Numbered from the stretch's first letter, positions 48,687-58,480 are shown. The stretch is 64,000 nucleotides of DNA from G965207045 sp965207045 (GCA_965207045.1 OZ242261.1:1054001-1118000), one strand, 5' to 3'. Made by a program: numbers and translations. Notes: generated from the sequence alone by a model not told the origin.

Positions 48687-50468
48687 ATGTCACTAACAAC
48701 AAAAACAGAGAATATAAAAGAAGCTGTAGATCAAAATTCTATTCCTAAAGAAGAGACTAGCACTTCTAATACACCATCAATGGCAAAAACAAAGAATATA
48801 AAAGAAGCTGTAGATCAAAATTCTATTCCTAAAGAAGAGACTAGCACTTCTAGTATATCATCAACGGTAAAAACAAAGAATATAAAAGAAACTATAAACC
48901 AAGATGCTAATCCTAAAAAAGAGACTAAAATAAAAAAGAAAGTTTTAATTAACAAAAAAGATATTTTATCTGATAAGCCTACAACTACAAATATGGAAGA
49001 AAAAAAAGATATTTCACAATCTGGTCATAGCGAAGTTGTATATACAGAAGAAAGTCCTGCAAACAAACAAAGGGAAAGAAGAAAATTCGAATCTGAAAAC
49101 AAAAAAGAATCTAAAATATTAAATCTAGCAGCAATAGAGAGAAAAGCAAAAAGTGAACCTAAGCAAAATAGCGAAAGGAAAATCATGGATATAAATAAAC
49201 TTAAAAGTTTAAGTTTTGATGATTTATTCAAGACAGCTGAAGATATGGATATCACTATAGGTGGATCTGTTTTAAAACAAGATGATCTAATATTCAGCAT
49301 TGCAAAAAAAGCATCTGAGAACAATTACATTATACATGGTGGTGGAGTCTTTGAATTATTAAGTGATGGCTTTGGCTTTATAAGATCAGCTAACTCAAAT
49401 TATTCATCAAGTTCAGATGATGTTTATATATCACCAGGACAGGTAAGAAAACTAGGTCTAAGAGCTGGTGATGAAGTTTATGGCGAGTTTCGGGTTCCAA
49501 TAAAAAAAGAAGAACGTTATCTTTCTTTACTAAGGGCATTTTCAATTAACAAAAGCGATATAGGAGTAAGAAAAAGACGTGTTCATTTTGACAACCTAAC
49601 TCCTATCTACCCTGATTCACATTTAAGACTCGAATGTGATAATGTGATAATGCATAACAATAAACCTGATTTAAGCCCACGTATAATTGACATTATATCA
49701 CCATTAGGAAAGGGGCAAAGAGCACTTATCGTTGCACCACCAAAAACTGGTAAAACTGTGTTATTACAAAGCATAGCAAATTCCATATCTACTAACCACA
49801 AAGAAGTAAAATTGATAGTTCTCCTAATTGGAGAAAGACCAGAAGAAGTAACAGACATGGTAAGGTCAGTTAAGGGAGAAGTAGTAAGCTCTACTTTTGA
49901 TGAACCTGCTAATAGGCATGTTCAATTAGCTGAGTTGGCTATAGAAAGGGCTAAACGCATGGTGGAAAATGGTCATGATGTAGTTATATTGCTGGACTCT
50001 ATAACAAGATTGGCAAGAGCATATAATGCAGTAGTCCCATCTTCTGGTAAAGTTTTAACTGGTGGTGTTGATTCAAACGCCTTACAAAGGCCTAAACGAC
50101 TATTTGGTGCTGCAAGAAATATAGAAGGTGGTGGCTCACTAACAATAATTGCAACAGCACTTGTAGAAACAGAATCAAAAGGTGATGGTGTTATATTTGA
50201 AGAATTCAAAGGCACCGGAAATAATGAAACTATTCTTGATCGAAAACTAGCTGAAAAAAGGCTTTACCCAACAATTGATATTAAACGATCTGGAACTCGT
50301 AGAGAAGAATTGCTTCTTGATAAAGATGTACTTAGTAAAATTTGGATACTACGAAGAATATTATCACCTATGGGAGTTGTTGAGTCCATGGAATTCTTGC
50401 AAGAAAAGTTTATCAGAACTAAAAATAACGCTGATTTCTTTGATTCGATGAAAAGTTCTAGCGCGTAA
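48687..50468 (+). CDS. rho: Transcription termination factor Rho with a repeat-bearing N-terminal extension
   Basis: Hexameric RNA helicase ending transcription at rut sites. I choose the ATG at 48687 (593 residues); an in-frame ATG at 48618 would add 23 residues. The N-terminal about 160 residues are Lys/Glu/Ser/Thr-rich and disordered, and include 2.7 copies of a 28-residue repeat (KNIKEAVDQNSIPKEETSTS type). Then come the Rho N-terminal domain, the RNA-binding cold-shock-like domain (GFGFIRSANSNY, DVYISPGQVRK) and the ATPase core. The core shows Walker A APPKTGKTVLL, Walker B DVVILLDSITRLARAYN and GGVDSNALQRPKRLFGAAR. Usual Rho is about 420 residues, so the extension is substantial. Confidence 0.95.
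   Translation: MSLTTKTENIKEAVDQNSIPKEETSTSNTPSMAKTKNIKEAVDQNSIPKEETSTSSISSTVKTKNIKETINQDANPKKETKIKKKVLINKKDILSDKPTTTNMEEKKDISQSGHSEVVYTEESPANKQRERRKFESENKKESKILNLAAIERKAKSEPKQNSERKIMDINKLKSLSFDDLFKTAEDMDITIGGSVLKQDDLIFSIAKKASENNYIIHGGGVFELLSDGFGFIRSANSNYSSSSDDVYISPGQVRKLGLRAGDEVYGEFRVPIKKEERYLSLLRAFSINKSDIGVRKRRVHFDNLTPIYPDSHLRLECDNVIMHNNKPDLSPRIIDIISPLGKGQRALIVAPPKTGKTVLLQSIANSISTNHKEVKLIVLLIGERPEEVTDMVRSVKGEVVSSTFDEPANRHVQLAELAIERAKRMVENGHDVVILLDSITRLARAYNAVVPSSGKVLTGGVDSNALQRPKRLFGAARNIEGGGSLTIIATALVETESKGDGVIFEEFKGTGNNETILDRKLAEKRLYPTIDIKRSGTRREELLLDKDVLSKIWILRRILSPMGVVESMEFLQEKFIRTKNNADFFDSMKSSSA
48702..48930 (+). repeat. 84-base in-frame tandem repeat in rho
   Basis: AATATAAAAG, the anchor of each unit, occurs at 48711, 48795 and 48879, an exact 84-base period (28 codons). 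The first two copies are almost identical; the third is diverged and incomplete. Confidence 0.9.
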
Positions 50469-50589
50469 ACACAATGTTATGACAGGGAACATATTAGATC
50501 TCTATTTATAAATTTTTTTGTCTGTCATGACAAAAAGTAAGCAATAAAGTTTCCCGTAATATTTTAATTTGCTTTCTCATATGCTCTAT

Positions 50590-51872
50590 TTAAAGCTTAA
50601 TTTTTTTTGCTTTCCTCCATTCTGCAATAGTCTGTACTGCATTCGCAATTCTGTTCATATTTTCTAGACAAGCTTGCATGTAATCCTTAATGTACAAGCG
50701 TTCTCATCATAATGAAAATAAGAAAGTGCAAATAGTGCTACATTATGTTCAGCTAAAACTTGAGCAGAAATATCCCTATCATTTTCAATAATACCGGATG
50801 TATTAGAAGTAACAAGTATAGTACGAGCTTCCAAAGGATAAGGGTAATCCTTGAATCTCACTTAAGTCCATCAAAACATAAAATATTTTTGGATCATACC
50901 ATTCCTGTTTGAGAAAAATACCAAGATTTTTTACTCAGTCTAGCACTAGACTAACTTGACTTTCATAAAATTTACGTATATTTGTATGATGTTCATCTCG
51001 ATTTTCTACATACCACTCCATTTAGAGCTGTATATTCAACTTGAATTGGAGCTGGTAGTTTAGGTAAATATCTACATTACGCCTCATGACTTCTCCAATA
51101 CGATTCTTATTTGCTAAAACAATAGCAACCCGATTTTTTGCAACAGAAAAGCCTTTACTAGTAGTACAAATAATAGTAAGACGATCTTTAAATCTGATGC
51201 CACTATACAATAAAGAAATACTTCTATCAAACGAACATTCTGCATATGTTTCGTCAATAGTTACTAAGAACATCTGCTACCACTTCCCAAGTTTTTTTCG
51301 ATGTTACATAACCCAATGGGTTATGTGGGCCACAAAGTAAAATTTCTTTAATATTTTTTTGCTGCTTTGCTCCTACTAAAGAATTCACTAGTCCTTCTAC
51401 ACTAAAACCATTATTATTTATCGGCATTTTATGAATTTTTGGGAAATTATACGAAAAGTACAAAGGCCAAGGCAGCAACACCTACTTATCACGGTTAATA
51501 TACTCAAGTGTACTAAGACTATCTCTAGAACCCTATAGTAAATTAAAACCTCATCTGCTGTATATTGATTTTTTCCACTAAAATTAAACAACTTATGGCG
51601 TCCATAATACTTTATTTTCCCTTGAACATATACTTCAACTGAACATACTCCTTGTACTACTGCAAACTCAGCAGCTCCATCTACATAATTTTCATCAAGT
51701 AACTCTTGAGCAGCATTTATTACTTTTAGCTGTTCATTAACATTAATTTCTTATAGCTTCAAGAAATTCAGGACGTTGCTGGAAGAGTAGGTTCGCCGAT
51801 TAATGCAATTAGTACTCCTTTGGCTTGAGCAATTTGGTAATAAGTAGAGAAAGGCAAGTTTACATTAGACAT
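50590..51872 (-). pseudogene. Pyridoxal-phosphate aminotransferase class I/II, broken by several frameshifts
   Basis: An intact start (ATG at 51872, preceded by AAGAGGTA) reads MSNVNLPFSTYYQIAQAKGV, then the frame is lost. Later pieces in changing frames read FSVEGLVNSLVGAKQQKNIK, EILLCGPHNPLGYVTSKK (the N-P-H-N-P-x-G region), VTIDETYAECSF (the D-x-x-Y PLP contact) and CTTSKGFSVAKNRVAIVL (the S-x-S-K PLP-lysine segment). The C-terminal VALFALSYFHYDENACTLRI follows, and last a piece ending in AEWRKAKKIKL at a stop at 50590. The span equals a full-length enzyme of about 420 residues. The exact substrate class cannot be told. Confidence 0.75.
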
Positions 51873-52065
51873 ATTTATACCTCTTCAGGACTAAAATTAT
51901 TCTTTCTTACTTCAATTATAGATTCTACATTTACTAATTTTGTGCAATATTGAAAGATCAAGAAAAAAAATATAAATTCACCTATAAAACATGAATAATT
52001 TGCTTTTTTAATTTGCGTTGTTTATGTAAAAAAAAAAGGTATAATAAATTTTTTACAGGATTATA

Positions 52066-52902
52066 ATGAGCAATCTAAAGGAGTTGAAGTCTCGTATTAA
52101 CAGTGTCATATCGACAAAAAAGATAACGAGAATTATGAAGATGGTAGCAGCAGCAAACCTAAAAAAAGCTCAGAAAAAAGCTTTTGACTCCCGTCCTTGT
52201 TCTTTTGAAAGTAAGAATTTGATTAATAAGATAATTTCGACAATACCAAAAAGAGAATGGCCTGAACTTTTAAAAGGAAACATTAAATCAGAAAATCATT
52301 TGTTATTTATCATTTCTTCAAATAGAGGACTTTGTGGAGGATACAATTCTTCTATAGTTAAACTAGCCAAGCGTTATTTGCAAAACATAGAAAAAAGTGA
52401 AGCAAAAATTGTTTGTATTGGGAAAAAAGCAAGAGATTTATTAAAGTCTGAGTTTAGTTCTTGCATAATAAAATATGTTGAAAAGATAAACACAAATTAT
52501 AAGAGCACCTTTGAATTAATGAGCGAAGTCATATCAGAGAATAAATTTAGATCAATACAGATTTTCTTCACAAAATTTGAAGGAAGTACGTCTCAGGTAC
52601 CAACTAAAGAACAGGTAATTCCTTTTGAAAATATAGAAATAAAACCATATGAATGCAAATATGAGCCAAAGCAAGTTGACGTTTTAGAAAATTTAGTAAA
52701 GAAAAATTTATCTATTCAACTTTATAAAGCAATAGTTGAAAGCCAAGCAAGCGAATATATATCTCGAATGATAGCTATGGATAATGCAACTCGTAACGCA
52801 GATGAAATGATAAAAGATTTAACCTTAGTATATAACAGATCAAGACAAGCAAATATAACTAAAGAATTAATTGAAATAGTAAGCGGAGCGGAGGCTATCT
52901 AA
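52066..52902 (+). CDS. atpG: ATP synthase gamma subunit
   Basis: Central stalk subunit of F1-ATPase. It is 278 residues. The N-terminal KELKSRINSVISTKKITRIM-type helix and MVAAANLKKAQ, the SSNRGLCGGYNSS segment and the C-terminal AMDNATRNADEMIKDLTLVYNRSRQANITKELIEIVSGAEAI are all diagnostic. No other atp gene is adjacent, in keeping with scattered ATP synthase genes in Rickettsiales. It is followed after 2 bases by pmbA. Confidence 0.96.
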   Translation: MSNLKELKSRINSVISTKKITRIMKMVAAANLKKAQKKAFDSRPCSFESKNLINKIISTIPKREWPELLKGNIKSENHLLFIISSNRGLCGGYNSSIVKLAKRYLQNIEKSEAKIVCIGKKARDLLKSEFSSCIIKYVEKINTNYKSTFELMSEVISENKFRSIQIFFTKFEGSTSQVPTKEQVIPFENIEIKPYECKYEPKQVDVLENLVKKNLSIQLYKAIVESQASEYISRMIAMDNATRNADEMIKDLTLVYNRSRQANITKELIEIVSGAEAI

Positions 52903-52904
52903 TC

Positions 52905-54233
52905 ATGGAAACCTTAAATATATTAGAAGATTTAATGAGAATTGCAAAAGATAATGGTGTTTCAGCCGACGCCCTTATAACTCATACGAAAAGGAAAAGT
53001 GTTTCTTGTCGCATGCAGAAAGTAGAAAGTGTTGAAAATTCTTCAGAAATTAATCTAAGTTTAAGAGTAATAGCTAACAAAAAACATTCTTGTGTTTCCA
53101 CAAATCAGATCTCAAATTTAGAAAGTCTTCTTAAAAAAACTATAGAAATTGCAAAAGCTTCACCTGAAGACCCATATATTACATTACCTAATGAAACAGT
53201 ACAAAAAAAGGACATACATCTTACTTCGCTCGCTATCTTTGACAATAAAACATTATCTCAAGATCAACTAATAGAAAAAGCAAAAGTAGCTGAAGAAGCA
53301 GCTTTATCGCATGAAAAAATAGAGAATTCTGAAGGAGCTTATAGCGAAATTCAGCAAAAGACTGTTTCTTTTGCTAACACTAATGATTTCATATTTTCAT
53401 ACAAAAAATCTAACTTTTATAATTCTGTTTCTGTTATAGCAAAAGATGGAAATAGCATGGAACAAGGCAACGATTACTCTTTCTCATGTAATTTACGAAG
53501 TTTAAAAAAAGCAGAAGAAATTGGTATTTCAGCAGCCGAACGTGCAGTAAAAAAATTAAACCCTAAAAAAATTAAAACTTGTAAACTTCCTGTTGTATTC
53601 GATTCAAAAATAGCTGGGAGTTTATTGCAGGGTTTTGCTACTGCTGTTAATGGAATAGAAGTTTCCAACGGAATCAGTTTTTTGAAAGATAAAATACAAA
53701 GGCCAATTTTTAATAAGCAAGTTACAATAATTGATGATCCAACAATGCAAGGTGCTGTGTATTCTCATCCTTTTGATGATGAAGGTACTTTAAGTAAAAA
53801 ATTGACTTTAGTAAAAAACGGAAAATTAAACAGTTGGTTGTTGGACAGATATTCAGCAAATAAATTGCATTTAACTTCAACAGGACATGCACATAGATCT
53901 AAAAATGGGAGAATAAAACCAATAAATAGCAACTTATATATGGAAACAGGTCAATATTCACCAGATTATATAATTGCACAAATAAGAAAAGGAATTTTAG
54001 TTGTTGATATATTTGGTTTTGGTACAAATGTTATAACTGGTGATTATAGTCACGGTGCATCAGGATTTTTAATTGAAAATGGAGAAATATTATACCCTAT
54101 AAATGAATTTACAATTGCTTCTAACATGAAAGAAATGTTCATGAATCTTGTACCAGCAAACGATTTAAGTTTTGATAGATTAATTAATTCTCCAACTTTA
54201 GTTGTTACAGAAATGACTATTGCAGGAAAGTAA
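52905..54233 (+). CDS. pmbA: PmbA/TldD-family metalloprotease
   Basis: 442 residues. The family layout is clear: an N-terminal domain with ESVENSSEINLSLRVIANKK, a central domain with PVVFDSKIAGSLLQGFATAVNG, and a C-terminal domain with DDEGTLSKKLTLVKNGKLNSWLLD and a G-D-Y-S-H-G-A-S-G segment. In E. coli the TldD-TldE(PmbA) pair degrades peptides. The absence of the TldD HExxxH motif marks this as the PmbA partner. It starts 2 bases after atpG, so the two are co-transcribed. Confidence 0.92.
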   Translation: METLNILEDLMRIAKDNGVSADALITHTKRKSVSCRMQKVESVENSSEINLSLRVIANKKHSCVSTNQISNLESLLKKTIEIAKASPEDPYITLPNETVQKKDIHLTSLAIFDNKTLSQDQLIEKAKVAEEAALSHEKIENSEGAYSEIQQKTVSFANTNDFIFSYKKSNFYNSVSVIAKDGNSMEQGNDYSFSCNLRSLKKAEEIGISAAERAVKKLNPKKIKTCKLPVVFDSKIAGSLLQGFATAVNGIEVSNGISFLKDKIQRPIFNKQVTIIDDPTMQGAVYSHPFDDEGTLSKKLTLVKNGKLNSWLLDRYSANKLHLTSTGHAHRSKNGRIKPINSNLYMETGQYSPDYIIAQIRKGILVVDIFGFGTNVITGDYSHGASGFLIENGEILYPINEFTIASNMKEMFMNLVPANDLSFDRLINSPTLVVTEMTIAGK

Positions 54234-54311
54234 GAATAAATTATTCGATAAGACTTGAATATCAACCTTTTTTAATATACTTAATCAGTTTAGCTAAAAT
54301 TAAGTAGGAAT

Positions 54312-55556
54312 ATGAAAGCAAATTTTGCGCTTGTATTTTCTTTTGTGTTTTTTTCATTTTCATCTAATGCACATGAACTTGACAAAGTCATAGAGTACAC
54401 AATTAAGAACAATGCGAAAATAAAATCAGCAGAATATAAATATTTAGAAGAACAAGAAAAATACATGGAAATTTTTTCTTCATTTTTACCTAATATTAGT
54501 ATGTCGCTAAATTATGATTTAAATGAAACAGATTTAACAATCAAACCAAAAGTAAGTCAATTTACTATTTCTCAGCCTATTTTTAACTTTGGTAGTAGTT
54601 TGGTTGGTTATGAAAAATCACGAAATCTAATAAAAATTTCAAAAAATTCTCTTCTACAAACAAAAAAAGATGTTATTCTGGAAACAGTTCAAGCATATAT
54701 GTCAGTTGTAGAACAGGAAGCAAAAAATAGTTTATATAAGTACACCATAGACACAATAAGACAGCATCTAGATGCAGAGAAAAAGCTTTTTGAACTTGGT
54801 GAGACTACAAAAATATCTCTAGAAAAAGTAAAAACAGAACTATCAACGGTAATCTCGGAAAAAACAAAGATAGAAGGTGATTTAAATAATTCATATGTAA
54901 GATACATAAATATAACAGAAATGAATCCTAAAAGCTTGAAAGCACCAAAAGGTATAAAATATAAAATAGCTTCCTCCTTACAAGAATCTATTGACCTAGC
55001 ACTAAACAATAGTTTACAGAGGAAATCTTCTAAGCTTTTATATCAATCAAATAAGGACTCTTTAAATGAAGCTTATTTAAAACTTTTCCCTTCTTTTTCA
55101 TTGAATCTAAGTCTTAGCCGAAACAGAACAAATGGAAATGGTAATGAAGAAACCAAAGATTCTAAAAGTGCCATGATAACAACCTCTATTCCTCTTTTCC
55201 ATTCCGGAATTGATTATTTTAAAATAAAACAGTTAAAATATTCTTTAGAAAAAAGTAGAGAGGATCTTTATGAAAACAAAAAAAATGTTGAAGAAGCTGT
55301 GACAATTGCATGGAATAATGTAAATACTGTAAGATCATACTTGAAATCATCAGAAGAAAAAGTTGAAAGCTATAACGTAGTATTAGATAGTGCAAGGGAA
55401 GCAAGAAAATTAAATACCGGAACAATATTAGATGTAATAGATGCAGAAAATGATTTGTTAACTGCAAAAAAAGAGTTAGCAGTAGCAGAAGCAAAACACA
55501 TTGTTGCACTTTATACTTTATTGCTGCAGACTAGTAATCTTGAAGATTTATTGTAA
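54312..55556 (+). CDS. tolC: TolC-family outer membrane efflux protein
   Basis: Outer-membrane channel for type I secretion or efflux. A signal peptide MKANFALVFSFVFFSFSSNA is followed by HELDKVIEYTIKNNAKIKSA, the first helical hairpin. Two OEP repeats are seen, each with long helices and strand segments (SQFTISQPIFNFGSSLVGYE and TTSIPLFHSGIDYFKIKQL). The C-terminus has TILDVIDAENDLLTAKKELAVAEA as in TolC. It is 414 residues, somewhat short for TolC. A GTAGGA ribosome-binding site precedes the ATG. Confidence 0.92.
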   Translation: MKANFALVFSFVFFSFSSNAHELDKVIEYTIKNNAKIKSAEYKYLEEQEKYMEIFSSFLPNISMSLNYDLNETDLTIKPKVSQFTISQPIFNFGSSLVGYEKSRNLIKISKNSLLQTKKDVILETVQAYMSVVEQEAKNSLYKYTIDTIRQHLDAEKKLFELGETTKISLEKVKTELSTVISEKTKIEGDLNNSYVRYINITEMNPKSLKAPKGIKYKIASSLQESIDLALNNSLQRKSSKLLYQSNKDSLNEAYLKLFPSFSLNLSLSRNRTNGNGNEETKDSKSAMITTSIPLFHSGIDYFKIKQLKYSLEKSREDLYENKKNVEEAVTIAWNNVNTVRSYLKSSEEKVESYNVVLDSAREARKLNTGTILDVIDAENDLLTAKKELAVAEAKHIVALYTLLLQTSNLEDLL

Positions 55557-55632
55557 TAACTTTTATTTAATACTAGTAATGTTCAATAGGTATACAATTT
55601 ATAGCGAATAAAAAAGAAAAGGTTTTTCTATT

Positions 55633-56094
55633 ATGACAAACAATTTGAAAAGTATTGATGAGAAGACTTTAAATGACATAGGTAATGCTGTTACTCAACC
55701 AAAAATTAATAAAAACGTATTAGTTCTTAAAAATAAAGTTTTAGAAGAAGATGGTCAGTTAAATAAACAACGCCATAATTTATTTAAAGACATGAATGAA
55801 ACACTTGAAAAGCTTGAACAAGATAATGAAAATCCTGTTCATAATAAAGTCAAACAAATGGTCAAAAATCTCAAAAAAAGCAAATCTGATAATCTCTCAA
55901 AAGAATGTGGGGAAAATACATCTTTAGAAAATCTTGTTCTTTCTCTACTAGAACCAAAAATCCAAAACTGGATAAATGAAAACTTAGAATCTATATTAGA
56001 ATCAAAAATACAAAATTGGATGAATCAAAATATAGAAAATTTATTTCGTACTTTAATAGAAAAAGAAATTGGAAAAATAATGAATGAGGATTAA
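55633..56094 (+). CDS. PopZ-like (DUF2497) polar organising protein, 153 residues
   Basis: The N-terminal about 90 residues are charged and disordered, and the C-terminal about 58 residues match the PopZ/DUF2497 tail: SLENLVLSLLEPKIQNWINE continuing to LIEKEIGKIM. In PopZ of other alphaproteobacteria this tail drives self-assembly at the cell pole. Here the core contains an internal doubling: EPKIQNWINENLESIL is followed by ESKIQNWMNQNIENLF. It lies about 2.7 kb from the probable replication origin. The gene ends convergently against nuoC with overlapping stops. Assignment rests on the short C-terminal motif. Confidence 0.7.
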   Translation: MTNNLKSIDEKTLNDIGNAVTQPKINKNVLVLKNKVLEEDGQLNKQRHNLFKDMNETLEKLEQDNENPVHNKVKQMVKNLKKSKSDNLSKECGENTSLENLVLSLLEPKIQNWINENLESILESKIQNWMNQNIENLFRTLIEKEIGKIMNED

Positions 56095-56636
56095 GTATTT
56101 CTCTTATATACAGTGCCTTCCCAAGGGCTTAGAAAATCGAAATTCCTGTAATCTTGAGTTAGATTTACTTTCCCATATGTAACTCGTTTAGAATCTAAAT
56201 CATAACGCACTTCTTTGTAACCAGATAAAGGGAAATCTTTCAACATAGGATGACCTTCAAAATTATAATCCGTAAGAATCCTACGCAAATCAGTATTTCC
56301 AGAAAAAGTGACTCCATTCATGTCATATACTTCCCTTTCAAACCAACCAGCAACACTAAAAATTTCTGTACAACTTACAATCTCTTCTCCTTCAGATAAT
56401 TTTACTTTTAAAATAACTCTCTTATTTAATTCGATACTTAAAAGTACATAGACTATTTCATGCCTTTCATTCATTTCTGGATAATCTAAAGCAAACAGAT
56501 CAATCAATAAATTGAATCTATTTTCCTTTAAAAAGAGCAAAGCTACTAACAAATCTTTTTTTTCAATAAAAAAAGTTTTACTTTTAGCAGTATTGATCTT
56601 ATTAACATACTTAAATACATATTCAATATTTTTCAT
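56091..56636 (-). CDS. nuoC: NADH-quinone oxidoreductase subunit C
   Basis: 30-kDa-type peripheral arm subunit of complex I. I choose the ATG at 56636 (MKNIEYVFKYVNK, 181 residues), which forms an ATGA overlap with the nuoB stop. An open frame further back to 56720 would intrude 88 bases into nuoB and add an atypical N-terminus. Signatures: LIDLFALDYPE, WFEREVYDMNGVTFSGNTDLRRILTDYNFEGHPMLKDFPLSGYKEVRYD. It is the third gene of nuoA-B-C. Confidence 0.95.
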   Translation of the reverse strand: MKNIEYVFKYVNKINTAKSKTFFIEKKDLLVALLFLKENRFNLLIDLFALDYPEMNERHEIVYVLLSIELNKRVILKVKLSEGEEIVSCTEIFSVAGWFEREVYDMNGVTFSGNTDLRRILTDYNFEGHPMLKDFPLSGYKEVRYDLDSKRVTYGKVNLTQDYRNFDFLSPWEGTVYKRNT

Positions 56637-57163
56637 CTTTTGATTATATTCTTCATTCTTTTTATTTTTTTTTGCAAACATAATATACCATACATAAGTG
56701 CTTCTGCCGTTGGTGGACAACCAGGAACATATATATCAACAGGAATTATACGATCACAACCTCTAACTACAGAATAAGAATAATGATAATATCCACCACC
56801 ATTTGCACAACTACCCATAGATATAACATATTTTGGGTCTGGCATCTGATCATACACTTTACGTAAAGCTGGTGCCATCTTATTTGTAAGCGTACCTGCA
56901 ACTATCATAACATCAGATTGCCTTGGACTTGCACGAAAAATCAACCCTAACCTATCCATATCGTAACGACTAGCAGTAAAATGCATCATCTCAATAGCAC
57001 AACAAGCTAAACCGAATGTCATAGGCCATAAAGAACCAGATCTAGCCCAGTTAACTAAATCATCTATTTTTGTTACAAGAAAACTCCTATCATCCAATTC
57101 TTTAGAAAAGCTTTCTAAAAATTTATCTTGATTTAATTCCACTCCAAAGCTCCCTTTCTCCAT
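56633..57163 (-). CDS. nuoB: NADH-quinone oxidoreductase subunit B
   Basis: Holds cluster N2, the last electron donor to quinone. It is 176 residues. The tandem cysteines in LACCAIEMMH, the Cys in MGSCANGGGYYHYSYSVVRG and the last in VPGCPPTAEAL supply the [4Fe-4S] ligands. It overlaps nuoA by 31 bases and nuoC by 4 bases. Confidence 0.97.
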   Translation of the reverse strand: MEKGSFGVELNQDKFLESFSKELDDRSFLVTKIDDLVNWARSGSLWPMTFGLACCAIEMMHFTASRYDMDRLGLIFRASPRQSDVMIVAGTLTNKMAPALRKVYDQMPDPKYVISMGSCANGGGYYHYSYSVVRGCDRIIPVDIYVPGCPPTAEALMYGILCLQKKIKRMKNIIKR

Positions 57164-57489
57164 TCATATAAAAACCCTATTGTTAGTAAAAAAAGAAAAA
57201 AATACATGGAAAAAAAGCCAAAATAATCTATTTTTCCTAAAACTGAAGCCCATGGAAAAAGAAAAAATATTTCTAAATCAAAAATTATGAATAGTATAGA
57301 CACTAAATAAAAACGCACATCAAAATTCATTTTATTCCAATTAAATTGGTCAAAACCACACTCATAAGCGTCAAGCTTTGACTTATTAGATCTATAAATT
57401 GAAAAAAGTGCTGGTATAGCCACCATAATAGAAGATAAAATAAAAACTATTACTATGAAAATAAATATTGGCAAATAATCTAGAATCAT
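57133..57489 (-). CDS. nuoA: NADH-quinone oxidoreductase subunit A
   Basis: Small membrane subunit of complex I, 118 residues with three hydrophobic helices. The conserved loop YECGFDQF and FYLVSILFIIFDLEIFFLFPWA are diagnostic. It is the first gene of the nuoA-B-C unit; 42 bases separate it from the trmJ stop. Confidence 0.96.
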   Translation of the reverse strand: MILDYLPIFIFIVIVFILSSIMVAIPALFSIYRSNKSKLDAYECGFDQFNWNKMNFDVRFYLVSILFIIFDLEIFFLFPWASVLGKIDYFGFFSMYFFLFLLTIGFLYEWRKGALEWN

Positions 57490-57531
57490 TAGCAGAGTAT
57501 ATGATAAACAAATTTTGCTGTCAATTTGTAC

Positions 57532-58236
57532 TTAATCCTTATTGGAAAGTGCCTTTACAATTCCATGAAGAATTTTTACTTCGTTAGAAGTAACAATATG
57601 TTTCTTGAACATATTCTTTATATTAACCATAGATTTTAATATTTTCTCTTTTGTTTTAAAAAAATTACTATCTGTCAATTCTTTTTCTAAATTCCTAAAA
57701 AAAAAATCTAATTCAGCCTTATTTGCATACCTGTCTTTTCCAATTTTTTTCACCTCTTTTCTATTTCTTTTACTCAATTCATAGCAAAGTATAGCTACAG
57801 AATGTGATAAATTCAATGATTTATAGTTTTCCGATGTTTCAATAGTAATTAGCTTATCAACTAGAGACAAATCATAATTACTTAAACCAGAATTTTCTGG
57901 GCCAAACATAAAGCCAGTATTTTTGTTAAAAATTATATCCTGAGATAAAACTACCTTACTAACATCTAAATCCCTTCTTCGTGCAGAGAGAGCAAAAACA
58001 AGATTCAAGTCAGACAAAGAATCACTAATGCAAGAAAAAACATCAGCATTGCTTAAAATCTCACTTGCATTACATGCAACAGAAACACATTTATTACTTA
58101 AATGGTAACACCTAGGATCAATTAAACGCAACCTAGAAAAACCAAAATTCATCATTACTCTCGCAGTAAAACCTATATTTTCTTCAAGTTGAGGCCTGAC
58201 TAATATTATTACAGGAACATTACATGGATTTAACAT
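57532..58236 (-). CDS. trmJ: tRNA/rRNA methyltransferase, TrmJ-type SPOUT family
   Basis: 234 residues. The SPOUT knot elements are present: VIILVRPQLEENIGFTARVM, GFMFGPENSGLSNYDLSLVD and the C-terminal LNLSHSVAILCYEL. TrmJ 2'-O-methylates position 32 of tRNA; close relatives act on rRNA, so the target is not certain. The start overlaps the rpsT stop by 17 bases. Confidence 0.88.
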   Translation of the reverse strand: MLNPCNVPVIILVRPQLEENIGFTARVMMNFGFSRLRLIDPRCYHLSNKCVSVACNASEILSNADVFSCISDSLSDLNLVFALSARRRDLDVSKVVLSQDIIFNKNTGFMFGPENSGLSNYDLSLVDKLITIETSENYKSLNLSHSVAILCYELSKRNRKEVKKIGKDRYANKAELDFFFRNLEKELTDSNFFKTKEKILKSMVNIKNMFKKHIVTSNEVKILHGIVKALSNKD

Positions 58237-58480
58237 TAGCGCACAACCTGCTTATAATGCGTGAAGCTTTATTTAAAGTAAGGACTCCTTTTGTTACACC
58301 CTTATGTATTTCTGGTTGAGTTTTTTCAAAATATTCTTGAGCTGCTTTTTTATCTCCTAATTTTATAATCTCTCTTAATTTTTTTACAAGTGTACGTATC
58401 CTATTCTCCCTAGAGTTATTAATCAATGTCGTTTTCTTTATTTTTCTATTCATTTTTTTCGCACTTTTAGTATTAGGCAT
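58220..58480 (-). CDS. rpsT: 30S ribosomal protein S20
   Basis: 86 residues from the ATG at 58480, reading MPNTKSAKKMNRKIKKTTLI, the usual S20 N-terminus. An in-frame ATG five codons earlier (58495) gives an atypical start and is not preferred. It is highly basic and helical, with the C-terminal LNKASRIISRL. It points away from the presumed origin and is the first gene on that side, followed by trmJ. Confidence 0.95.
   Translation of the reverse strand: MPNTKSAKKMNRKIKKTTLINNSRENRIRTLVKKLREIIKLGDKKAAQEYFEKTQPEIHKGVTKGVLTLNKASRIISRLCANVKSM

Noticed and set aside
50476..50531. GTTATGACAG / CTGTCATGAC inverted repeat after rho as a terminator
   Set aside because: The loop is about 36 bases and no T-run follows the stem; it could be chance.
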